Assembly (NCBI RefSeq): GCF_947623445.1
Contig: NC_135240.1
Span: forward strand, 19,964,001-20,028,000
Length of the DNA: 64,000 nucleotides
DNA from: Clavelina lepadiformis
Taxonomy: Eukaryota; Chordata; Ascidiacea; Aplousobranchia; Clavelinidae
Reading direction: 5' to 3'
Part shown: positions 1 through 10,426 of the stretch, piece by piece
Position numbering within the stretch: position 1 is the stretch's first letter
How the letters are laid out: each line of letters begins with the position of its first letter
Position numbers and translations under genes: made by a program
Notes under the pieces: generated by a model
The model's database searches: none
What the model was told of the DNA's origin: nothing
What the model saw: only the letters and a program-made list of their open reading frames with translations

Positions 1-43
1 TTCACATTTATGTCTTATACACATCCGTTTTTTTGTGTTAAAG

Positions 44-3000
44 AAACCAGGGGAGTTGTTTTTTAAACAACATGAGTTGCAAGTTTTACATGAAAAAACT
101 GAAGCCACAATAATTGAAAAATTTGAAAAGCAGTTTCCTGAGCCTTTTGATGAGCAACGAACAACTTACAGAAAGTGTCTGGAAAATGAAATCAAACTGG
201 AATTCTCCAGACTATCGAAGAGTAGAGATAACTTTGAAGTGAGAAAACAAGTATCACTTACATGCTTCATTTTGTAGCAATAGGTTGTTGCAATATATTA
301 TATGCAGATGGATATACAAGAAGATTTCACCAAAATATTTCATCAATTTCTCTACTCTTACAAGGAACAAATTGAGGTAGATCTGCAAAGCATTACACAG
401 GCCAGCAAAAAAATTTTGGCATGGAAGGTAAGAACGATTTTAGAGTATATAAGGGGCGCTGAGTTCGAAAATGCCGTTAGATTTTGCAAATTGGCTCTAG
501 TTTTTAAGATATTAGCGAATTTCGATATTTTTGGTAACTTTTAAAATTGAAGCTAGGTTGCATTTTATCTTAAGGAACAGCCTATATTAAATGTTGTAGT
601 AAGTCTGTCTTCACTAAAATAAATGAGCAAAAGCTAAAGACACAATGACATTAGCTAAACGAAGAAGTGCCGCATAAATCTATTCTTTTCCATATATTCA
701 ACACAAAAAATGCCCCATTTATTCGTATTTTCATCAGATTCTCCTAACATATTGCAATTTGTGAGACTAAGCTTCCAATACAGTACCACATTAAAACTTG
801 CTTGAAGTGAACAATAAATAGCAGTAATTTGGTAATAACAAACCAAGTATGCCTAAGCCTACACAAGAAAGGCGAAAATTTGTAAAAACAGACGAAATTA
901 ACAAGCAATCAATTTTTTTCATTTACCACGGAGTATTCAAAGCAAAACACTTTACGAAGAAATATATCCATCTCAGGATGTGCATTAGTGAAGTTCTTAG
1001 ATGCACTCTAATTATTTACTCAAATTAGCTTGAAGTCATCTGCAGGAAAGTCCTCTTGTACGACTTTCGCCTGTAGTCTTGTTGTGGACAGCTTCGCATT
1101 AGGCACCAGCAGTAATATGCCATCATGTGAGTATCCCATCTTCCTTGATATCTCTCTTCCATTAATTTGATATCTTGGTGAAACCTTTTACCTTGTTCCT
1201 CACTCATATTTCCGAGGTTTTCAGGGAAGCGATCCAAGTGACTGAATAGATAGTGAACTTTTAAGCTCATCCTTGATCCAAGAGCCTGAAAGTTCGTAAG
1301 CATCACTTCTACGAGATCCACATAGTTGCTTGCTTTTGTGTTTCCAAGAAATCTTTTTACAACTGTAACGAAAGAGTGCCAGGCTGCCTTCTCAACTTCA
1401 GTCATATGTGATGGAAAAACTTGATCTTTAATTAATTTTCGTATTTGTGGCCCATCAAAAATTCCTGCTTTCAGCTTTTCAATACTAAGACCAGGAAATA
1501 CTTTGCACAAATAATCAAAACAAGCACCATCTTTATCTAAGACCTTGACAAATTGTTTCATCAAACCCAATTTGATGTGCAATGGGGGTAAAATGATGCG
1601 ATCACGACTGACCAAAGGTTCATTTACAATGTTTTTATCTCCGTGCACAAGCTGTTCACGTATGGGTCATTCCTTTTTAATCCAGTGTTGATCAGTGGCC
1701 CGACTATCCCAGTAACAAATAAAGCAGGGATACTTGGTAAAGCCGCCTTGTTGTCCTAAGAGAAAGTTGACCATTTTCAAATCAACGCATATCTCCCAGT
1801 TATGCTCAGTATAAGAAAGTTTCTTCAGGAGCATCTTTACACTTTGGTAGTGTTCCTTTAAAACGACTGAGTGGCCAATTGGAACACAAGCAAACTTATT
1901 TCCGTTCTGAAGTAGCACACATTTCAAACTTTTTTTGGAGCTGTCAATGAATAACCTCCATTCTTCTGGTTTATATTCAAGTAGACCCATAGATGAAAGA
2001 AGTCCTTCGATGTTATTACAGTACACAAAATTATCTTCTTGAGAGAAAAATTGCATTAACATTTCTTCTCTGTCCCGGTAATACGTTATTTTTGTTGCCG
2101 AATCAAGAATGTTATGATCACGGAGGCGAGAAGCCAGCACTTCAGACGCTTCTTTAGATAAATCTAAATCACGAACTAGTTTGTTTAGCTGATCTTGAGT
2201 AAAAAACTTCGGTTTACTCTGCATTTGTGAAGATGTTGAGGAGTCGGTGTCTAATCTAAGGTCTAACTCTAATCTAATTTGTCTAACTAATCTAAGGTCT
2301 TATTTACCTCCCAAGCGAGAAATTTGTGCCAGACAACTAAACATTTGGGCAAAACTAAATAGCTGCTTCACATGGCTTCAGTTTTTATTAACCTATGTTA
2401 CTCACTAGCATACATTTCTAACTTTTCATGGTATATGTAGGACATATCATGCCTTTTGAAAAAAAATTTTGTTTTGTTGGCCTGTGTTAGTATTTGATGG
2501 TTTGTTGTGTCATTTAATACATGTAAATTTAATTTTTTCATAACTTATATTGTCCTCTTTGTTATGTATTTTTATATTTTGTAGCAGGAGTCTTCTACAA
2601 AACAGTTACCAACTTCAATAGAGTTCAAAGAAAAACATGACCGATTAAAACCTTGCATATTAAAAGACTTTGCAAAAACCCTTGAGGAAACATTTATGTC
2701 AGTCTGTCCAAATATTGTGGATGAGCGTGGTGATGATTTAGAATTGGAATTAGACAAAACTCACCTGAAATATGAACGAAAAAGGTTTCTTCTGGAGGTC
2801 ATTACTAATTAGTTATGTGACATTTGAAGTATACTATGGTATCACAATCTTTATCCTCTGATTGAGGAAAGTTTTTGCACGACTTAAATTCGGCCCTCGG
2901 CCATGAATCTTCATCGCTCGAATTGTGCAAATTTCTATGAAGACATTGTACCTCGTGATTTACTGTACTCTTATTCATTTATTTATTAATATTATATTAT

Positions 3001-6000
3001 TATCCAATTAATTTATCCTATTACTCCTATTGCTATTACTTTGTCCTATTACTATTACTTTACTACGTACTGTAAAGTAATGATTGAATTATTTATCAAG
3101 AATGTATTTTATATTTGTATTATGTATTTTATAAATATTTTATTTATATTTATATTATGTATTTTATAAATATTTCTTCAAACATATGCGTCAGATTATT
3201 GTGTTTGCAGATGGACATGAGATATGACCTTGAACATCTGGTCATGAAGTGTTTCAAACGTTTTAAACTTGAATGGCAGGTGGTAGTAAAATATTTCTTT
3301 AGATCTTCTGCAAGGTTTAATTGTAATTGACTGTTTAAACTTAATTGTTTATGTAACGTATCCTTTCAGTAACAGAAATGAATGAAGCGTCTTATGTAAT
3401 GGTGCATTCAGCTTTGGGTATAGGAGAAAATTTCAATTTACTTGTATGAAAGTTTGAAGCATTATCTCACTCATTTACTTATAGTGCAGCAGGCAACTTT
3501 GACTTGCTTGGTTCAGTTGTTTGGCGTCATTCTATGACTAACATCTTTAATTACAGGAGGACAGTGAAGCTGCAAAAAAATTGGCTGTTGACAATTTTGC
3601 AGAAAAAGCGAAAAAAACTTTTCTATTCCTCGAATATGAAAATAAACTAATTGACAAGATCAATAGATTTGATGAATCAAAGGCACAAGATATCAGGAAA
3701 ATGCAAGTTAGTAATAACTCGTACAAAACATTCATAACTTATCATATAAATTTCACTAGTGGGTATCATAAATGAGTAAGTTAAAATATGTGTTGTTCAT
3801 AAACTTTAGACTTCTAAAATATATCTGTACATTACATTACATTGTTCCTAATTTTCACCTATTATATAATAACGATATCATATTTGCTATATTTGTTTGC
3901 TTAGACATGACAGATACAGTTCTGTTAATTCACAGTCTCTTCATTAAAAATTTTAGAAACAGGTAATTGTTAGTTTGTTATCAGAGAAATACTCGTATAT
4001 TACTAACATAGGGCTCTTTTTTGTTATTAGTTAAAAGTCCTTCTTAACGAAGAAAAACTAAAAGAATCCAATGAAAAGTTGCAAGAATTAGAAAACATAA
4101 TCAAACAAAACCAAGAAGTAATTAAAAAACCAGTTTGTTAAAAGCAATAGTTATAGTGGTATGGTGGATGAAAGTGGTGCAAAATGTCATTTTTAACGTA
4201 AATGCATATTTTCTTTTAAGCAACTGCTTGAATGTGGAAAAGAGCTTGAAAAAGGAAAAAATCAGATTTTGCAAATGGAAACCAAAGCTGTGAAACTTAC
4301 CCAGGTAAAGTAACATTGCATCAGATTTCATCTGAAATTTCCAGAGTTAGGGTTTCACCTTATTTCTAATGACAGAATACCAGTAATCTAAACTCGGTAA
4401 ACTACCTCAAATCATAGAAATTATGATAATTGAAATGAAATAATTGAAAAGTTGCAGTTTGGATTGATTTCCCTTGTCTAGTGATGTCGTTCGATATGTA
4501 GATGTATTTACATGTCCCAAGATAATTACTTAACACATTAAAACTTTTCATTGTCCATTTCTCTACCCAGCATTTCTAATCTCTAGTTTAATAGCTTTGT
4601 GGCATTCTTCAAAAGAATTTCATCTGTTTTAGGAAAATATAAGCTTGAATGAAGAATTGCATATACTTAAGGAAGAGATGTGGCAACTAGAAGAAAAAAG
4701 TCGGATCACTGCTCTGGTAATAATATGTCAAACAAATTTTAAGTCATTTTTCATGTTAGTCAAGTTTTGTTTTCTAAACAATGTGGTGGTTGTTTCAACA
4801 TTTTGATGCTTTTCGAAGCATTTAAGAAATTGTGATAAAGAAATTAAGGAGGAAAAAAGAAAATGTTTACAACTTGATAATTTGGCACAACAACAAAAAG
4901 AGGTAACTTTTTAGTCATAAATGTTTTTATTTCATGTTTTTGTTGTTATTTTAACAAAACTTGTATTTTGTATGTTTATTTCTTCGAATCAGGAACTGAA
5001 GTGCAAAATTGAAGAAATAAAAAAGCTTAAGGAAAGGATATTGAAAATGGAAAAAGAAGAAAAAAATCAAATTTTTGTAAGTTTTCCTTAATTTAAACCT
5101 ACAAGTTTTAGTTTGTAAGATTACTATAATATTCGATATTGTTATGTGTGTTTGCTGTTTATATTAGTTTGTTATATTATTTTTTGTTTATGTATTTTAG
5201 TGTATTTTATATCATACATACTGACAAAACCATATGCGCCAAGTACAGTAGCATTACTTGTTTGACCTTACCAATCTGAATGGATTATCATTTAACTTTT
5301 TACTGTTGACTGATTAAATAGATTGCAACGTTTATACCCAGCCATCAACTTATGGCGGTAAAAGGGGAAGAAGGTCTCCTAGGAAGAGGAGGTTTTGGAT
5401 GCGTTCGACTTGGATTTACTGCTCCCCACGGTCCTGTTGCCATCAAATGCTTTCCTGTAACTGGATCTAAAGACACAATACAGCAGGCGCATGATAGGTG
5501 AGCCGTAACAGCTGGACATGGCCTAAATAACTTACCTTGTACCTAGTTGGAATTTTGAAGTGCGCAGTAGCATTAAGAAATTATGTACAATAGTTTATAT
5601 CTCTCCCTTTAAAAATTTTGCAAAGCTTTTTACATTCTTGTAACATTGTTTGGTTATTAGAGTAATGGAAGAAATACGGAATACCAAGTTATCAACCCAC
5701 AAAAATGTGGTTCAAGTAGAAGGATACAGTCATTGGCCGGGGGCAGCTGGCATTGTGATGGAGTACTTGCCAGCTGGAGACTTGCATACTTTTCTTAGTG
5801 GCCAAAGCAGAAATGAATACAAGATTCCCAACATAGCACCGGTTGTTCGACTTAGATTTTGTGCCAATGTTGCAAGTGGTATTTCTTTTCTTCACTATGG
5901 ATTTTTTAATGACCAGCGCATGACACATGGTGACATTAAGTCCGAAAATATTTTGCTTACAAGCCATCTGACGTGCAAGGTAAGCGACTTTGGCGGAGCT

Positions 6001-6540
6001 AACTATGGAACAACATCAAATGCAGGACCAACCCTGGAGTCTCAAAGGAATGTATTTACTTATCTTTATGCTTCTCCTGAGCGTTTGTTGAACACTGGAC
6101 TTCGGACCAGTAAGGCCATGGATGTTTATAGTTTCTCTATGATCAGCCATGAGGTCCTAACAAGGAAACCACCATTTCGTCGACGTTTTTCCAGCCAGGA
6201 TCTGATAAATCATGTTGCTCATGAAGGAAACCGACCGAGCTTGGATGAAGTTAAAAATCTGAAACAAAATCTCAGAGATGAGAGTGATGTAGAGATTATT
6301 GATCTTATTAAAAATGAAATGGTAAAGTGTTGGAACCAAGACCCCGACAGGAGACCTTCCATGATGGATGTTCGTGATACTTTCATCAAATGTCTCCAGT
6401 CAAAAGATGAATCACTTATCGCCCAACACGTCCTTGATATCACGAAGAAGATGCAGATCAAGATACCTGATCTCCTTCAACAACAAGATGCTTGTGCTCC
6501 TATTATTCAATTTAAAGCTCCCGATTTCTCAGGTCTATGA
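44..6540 (+). CDS. GBP/atlastin-like stalk, coiled coil and protein kinase fusion (3' part of gene)
   Basis: Twelve coding exons chain in phase: 44-238, 308-427, 2588-2797, 3211-3279, 3557-3706, 4031-4117, 4221-4304, 4633-4716, 4819-4902, 4993-5076, 5322-5497, 5661-6540 (740 residues plus stop). The 5' end lies outside the window. The first exons give helical segments with the spacing seen in GBP/atlastin stalks (KH or LH, then a Phe, then LENEI and a terminal NF); the pattern recurs in the 2588 exon, so the stalk unit looks duplicated. Residues from 4031 to 5076 are charged heptads. The kinase has a glycine loop GRGGFG (5382-5399), AIK lysine (5445-5447), catalytic HGDIKSENILL with HGD at 5926-5934, DFG at 5986-5994 and SPE. 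HGD instead of HRD makes it a non-RD kinase, as in some IRAK/RIPK-like TKL kinases. The 2588 acceptor is a NAGNAG (tagcag), so one Gln may be optional. The GTPase head is not in view, so the GBP link rests on the stalk alone. Confidence 0.72.
428..2587 (+). other. Large intron of the kinase fusion gene
   Basis: Donor GTAAGA at 428 follows the AWK codons; the acceptor is the tandem TAGCAG at 2582-2587. Apart from the antisense transposon-type ORF and the CTAATCT repeat, nothing coding is visible. Confidence 0.6.
1025..2224 (-). pseudogene. Multicopy transposon-type ORF, interrupted by one stop
   Basis: Reading 2224 to 1025 on the minus strand gives one continuous frame of about 400 codons broken by a single in-frame TGA near 1664-1666, just after the residues HWIKKE; the frame resumes with PIREQL. 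Without the stop the two halves join with no frameshift. Motifs include FTKYPCFICYWDSR, LPPLHIKLGLMKQFV, PENLG and QGKRFHQDI. I recognise this as an uncharacterised protein type found in many copies in arthropod, cnidarian and other invertebrate genomes, probably carried by a mobile element; I cannot name the superfamily. It lies antisense inside the 428-2587 intron of the kinase fusion gene. No clear terminal repeats were found. A short CTAATCTAAGGTC-type repeat sits just beyond its 5' end (about 2250-2300). Confidence 0.6.
2834..2940. repeat. SINE-like fragment
   Basis: TATGGTATCACAATCTTTAT followed by a block with CGGCCATGA and TCATCGCTCGA. The same two blocks in the same order recur at 43001-43085, and the first block recurs at 42639-42667. 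Family not identified. Confidence 0.3.
3117..3175. repeat. Short AT-rich tandem duplication
   Basis: The words TATTATGTATTTTATAAATA occur twice about 35 bases apart inside the intron before the 3211 exon. This is a local slippage-type repeat. Confidence 0.5.
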
Positions 6541-6727
6541 TCTTAGATGATTAAATTTCAACCGCATGCAAAAACTGAATATAACGGTAGCTAACGTATC
6601 GTTGATATGTTTTATCTATTAAGGCAGATTGGAAAGTTCAAAATATCACGCCTTTAGTTTTTAGGAACCGTGTACACTGTACAAGTACCTGTATTTAAAA
6701 AATCCGATTACATAAAAATAGCATCGC

Positions 6728-6733
6728 AATAAA
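6728..6733 (+). promoter_or_regulatory. Polyadenylation signal AATAAA (kinase fusion gene)
   Basis: The first canonical AATAAA after the stop codon at 6538-6540 lies about 190 nt downstream on the same strand. Placement fits a short 3' UTR. Confidence 0.45.
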
Positions 6734-6740
6734 ACAAATC

Positions 6741-7360
6741 TTTGTTAACAATTCCGACATAATTACTGTAGTTTTAGGTTAGGTTTGCAAGTAATATTAA
6801 GCAAACTTGAATGAAATACAAAATTGTTTTACTTAGTTTTCTTATTGCGTGGTTTGAATTATTCCTGTGTTGAGATAAGTCAGAGTAGACTACTTTAGTT
6901 AAGCGTGTTTGGTGCCGCTCTTCATTCTTATTTCTAAATTGTTGCGCTTCCTATGTTTCTGTGATTATATTTGTGCATTATCTTAATATGTATGTAAATA
7001 TTGTTGTGGTGCATTATATAATTATATGTAGGCTATAGAAACAATTATATATAAAAAATGTTATTGATTTTACTGAGTAAATACTTTAAACTGATTAATT
7101 AGTAATAGTTTTTCGAAAGTAAAAAATAAGACAGTCGGAAATTGGAATAATGATGATCTGCGCCTTTACCCGAAAGACGAATGATCGTCAAGTTTATTGC
7201 GTCCAAATTACTTTAATCTAACAGTAAGTGTATGTGGCAGTAATCGTAAGTAGGCTAATGACTAATCAGTCCATTACCATTCTTGACCAAATGTGAAATT
7301 ATAATTGCTACAGCGTAAATTTTGAACAATATAGCTTACTAACGCAGTACAGTTTCTATA
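6741..7360. other. Gene-free stretch
   Basis: AT-rich sequence between the probable poly(A) site of the kinase fusion gene and the first Tigger-like element. No credible exon or RNA gene seen. Confidence 0.5.
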
Positions 7361-7362
7361 TA

Positions 7363-8274
7363 CAGTGAGACCTCGTTAATCCGGACCACTTCGTTTCGTC
7401 AAAAAATGTCGGTTTAGCGGGGTATCCGGATTATCGGAAAGTAAAAAATCAATCAATCTTGCAAATGCAGCACCGTGTTCAAAACGCAGTGTGCACCTTA
7501 CTCCAATTCTAAGTACCGACTTTCTGGCTGGACAGCAACTAAAATAAAATTATATTTTTTGTATGATCCGACCCAGTGTCGAACCCCAGAACCACTGTAT
7601 TAAAGACGAATGCTCTCCAAGTGACGAACATTCGGCCGCAAATCGGTTTGACAACCGCTCTTGCATGGCGAAGCATTCCGGCGGGACCAGCAGTCTTGAA
7701 CTTTCTTTGACCTGTTTCCAATCTTTGCGCAATGCGATATATTAAGCTGATAGCACGATTGAGTTGCAGCAGTATGTCTTCAATAGATTGCCGCACTCAA
7801 CCGATGTACTGTACGTATTTTTTTGCGACCGCGGAAGTGTTGTTTGTTACTGTTGATGAACAATTTATTTTTTCGTTTCTAAAATACTGTACAGTATTTC
7901 ATAGTACTGTATGACTAAAAAGCTGTGCGGCTAAAATTTTTTACAAAGCGCAATACTGTACTTTTGAATCAATAAAGACCGCAACGTTATTATGCGTAGA
8001 TCATCGGCTATTGTTTCGTCAACTAACTACCCAGTGTACATAGTGTATTAGGACAATCGTGAATCATTTTCGCTTAACTGTTAATAATCCGGTTTATCGG
8101 ATTTTATTGCTATTGATTTAGCACATTTGTTCCAAAACTTTTGTGTAGGAGTCGGACAGCGGGGTTTCCGGATTAAAGGGGTAAAATGCATAGGAAGAAA
8201 TCCGTTCCCGGCAGTTTTGTGTCGGATAGCGGGGATTCCGGTTGTTCGGGGTCCGGATTAACGAAGTCCCACTG
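7363..8274 (+). mobile_element. Tigger/pogo-like TIR element, copy 1 (912 bp)
   Basis: The element begins CAGTGAGACCTCGTTAATCC and ends with the near-inverse GGATTAACGAAGTCCCACTG, flanked by TA on both sides (7361-7362, 8275-8276). These ends are typical of pogo/Tigger elements of the Tc1/mariner superfamily. There are also subterminal repeats built on TCCGGATT and GCGGGGT. No transposase frame is intact; the longest internal frames are under 90 codons, so it is non-autonomous. It is nearly identical at its ends to the inverted copy at 57975-58925. Confidence 0.85.
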
Positions 8275-8276
8275 TA

Positions 8277-10426
8277 TATTCAAACAAAATCTTGATAATA
8301 ATGAGGTATTGCTTTAGAGTTAGACTGTGCCAAGTACTCGATTTAGTTGGAAGAAATACACGACGATCCTCATTTGCGTGCAACAACGAGAGTTGCAAAT
8401 TCTCTATTTTGCGAACACAGTCTAAAAAATTTGGCTGCGTCCTTAAAGTCTCATTTTTAATTCGTTTCATTGACTTGAGGCTTTTTACGCTTGTGACGGC
8501 CGATAGGCTAACTTGCTAGGGTACTCATCAGGCATAGGCCTACGCTCGGAATCTCACAGACGTTATTTTTCATTTTTGGATCAAGCTACCTCAACTTCTC
8601 ATTAATTAAAATAACTTGTATTGTAATGGCAATGTTCTCCTTAAACAAAAATTTTTTTATTAGTGTTTTGTAGCTTACCTACAATTTTTTTAAATCTTTG
8701 CTATGTATTTTACAGTATTTTAATGTTGCAAGCATAACACCAGCTTGTCGTAAAACAAAGTTAGGAAGATTAAATCTAAAAACTTGGATGTTGCTTAAGG
8801 TTATCGCAAATTATCCGTAAAAGCTCTTACAGCAAAGCCGTTTTTCACTGGCACGGTTGAATACGAGAAGTGCACATTCCCATCGAAAGTTTTCAGCATG
8901 TAACTGATTAACGTAACCTGTATTGGTATTTGCCTGTTTTCACAAGAAATATGAGAGTGCAAGGAATTCAAGGCACAGCAACAGACAAAGCACACCCAAC
9001 CAACCAAATTTGCAAGCTGAAGTGCAAGCCAAAATTAGTTCAAATTATCTTCTCTTGACTACCCCACATCCGGTTTAGCTGACGTGATTAATGCTGCGTG
9101 CACAGCAAATGAATTTAAGTACAAACTGCACGCAATGCCATTCGTCTTTATTTCCAAGTCAAGGTTATGTAAACAGTGTGTGAATTTGTTATGGTGCGGT
9201 CAAAACTAATTTACAATAATGTACAGTAATGGTCTATTCCAGGGTAGCATTTTAACCTTTAGGGTTTAAGCTTTGCATTTACCGTTATCGTCAGTTGAGG
9301 TCTGGAAGTATTCGAACTAAGATCGAATAACAAAGATCGATAGAACATGAAACGCAAGTTCATATTTTAAATTTGTTGTCAAGCTACATTCCTTACTTCA
9401 AACCATCCTTCAATTTTGAAACGATTCTTTCATCGATCGAGATTTTTCAAAAGAAACTCGATATCTCCTACTTGTATCTGCGTTTTGTCAACAACTCCGA
9501 AGGTAGTGTTAACTTTTACTGCTATATTGAATTTGTGTTTGTACATGCAAAAAATATTCATGCTATGTCATGAACCGTGTACTCAACAAACGCAGTTTTC
9601 AATCTACTTTAAATTGGTTTTAATTTTAAGACGTTGTTCGTGACGGATAATTAAATTAATCTTTGTCACAAGCTCGGACCAAATCATGCAATAGCTCGTA
9701 TTCAGTTGGCTTGGTTGGTTCGGTAAGCTTGGAGATATCTCTATACAGTATAAACAATGTCAGTTGTTACTGCATTGTGAAGCGGATGTTGTTTATCAAG
9801 ACAAATAGACAACCTATTAGATTTTAAAAACAATATACGTACAGTATAATTTTCCATGTGATTCGCTAATTGCTTAAATAGCCTCCCCTTTATAAAACCA
9901 ATTTTCCAATGTAGTTCGTAGGCAATGCAGAACTAATTTATTGTCTCGACTTTGTTCAGATAGTTGCAAGAATCGAAAAAAACTGTTTATTTAGCATGTG
10001 CATCAATATAAACAGCGATTTCAAAATTACTTATATAGCACAGTTGCTAAACGGTACTTTAGCACCGCAAGTCGGTTGAAATTAAAACACTTCTATTTTT
10101 GCAAGATTTTATGTTCGGTGATATAATAAAACTTTTTACTTCATAAATGCTTGCAGACTTGCATCTCATACAAGTATTCTTGCATATAGGTACTTTTTCA
10201 GTGATTTGTGTTATTGGAATTCATTTTACATGACGTTGCTTTTCATAGACGTAACGAGATTTGGGAAGTTGCGCATTATCTGTCAATCAAAAGAAAGCGT
10301 CCCTTGCTGAGCCTTGCAATACTACATTGCATGTCGTTATAGTGCAACCAAAGGATTGTAGGTTTGAAATTTCGAAATAAATAAAACTAATTATTTTAAT
10401 TGCTGATTCGCTGACAAGCAAACGAG
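8277..10426. other. Intergenic region upstream of the synaptotagmin-like gene
   Basis: About 2.1 kb with no frame longer than about 75 codons and no family match. It contains one TAGGCCTA at about 8535. It presumably holds the promoter and 5' UTR of the next gene, but no specific core promoter element can be named. Confidence 0.4.

Noticed and set aside
7600..7740. GGGTTCGACACTGGG word suggesting a tRNA gene in the Tigger-like element
   Set aside because: No cloverleaf, A box or anticodon arm could be fitted on either strand.
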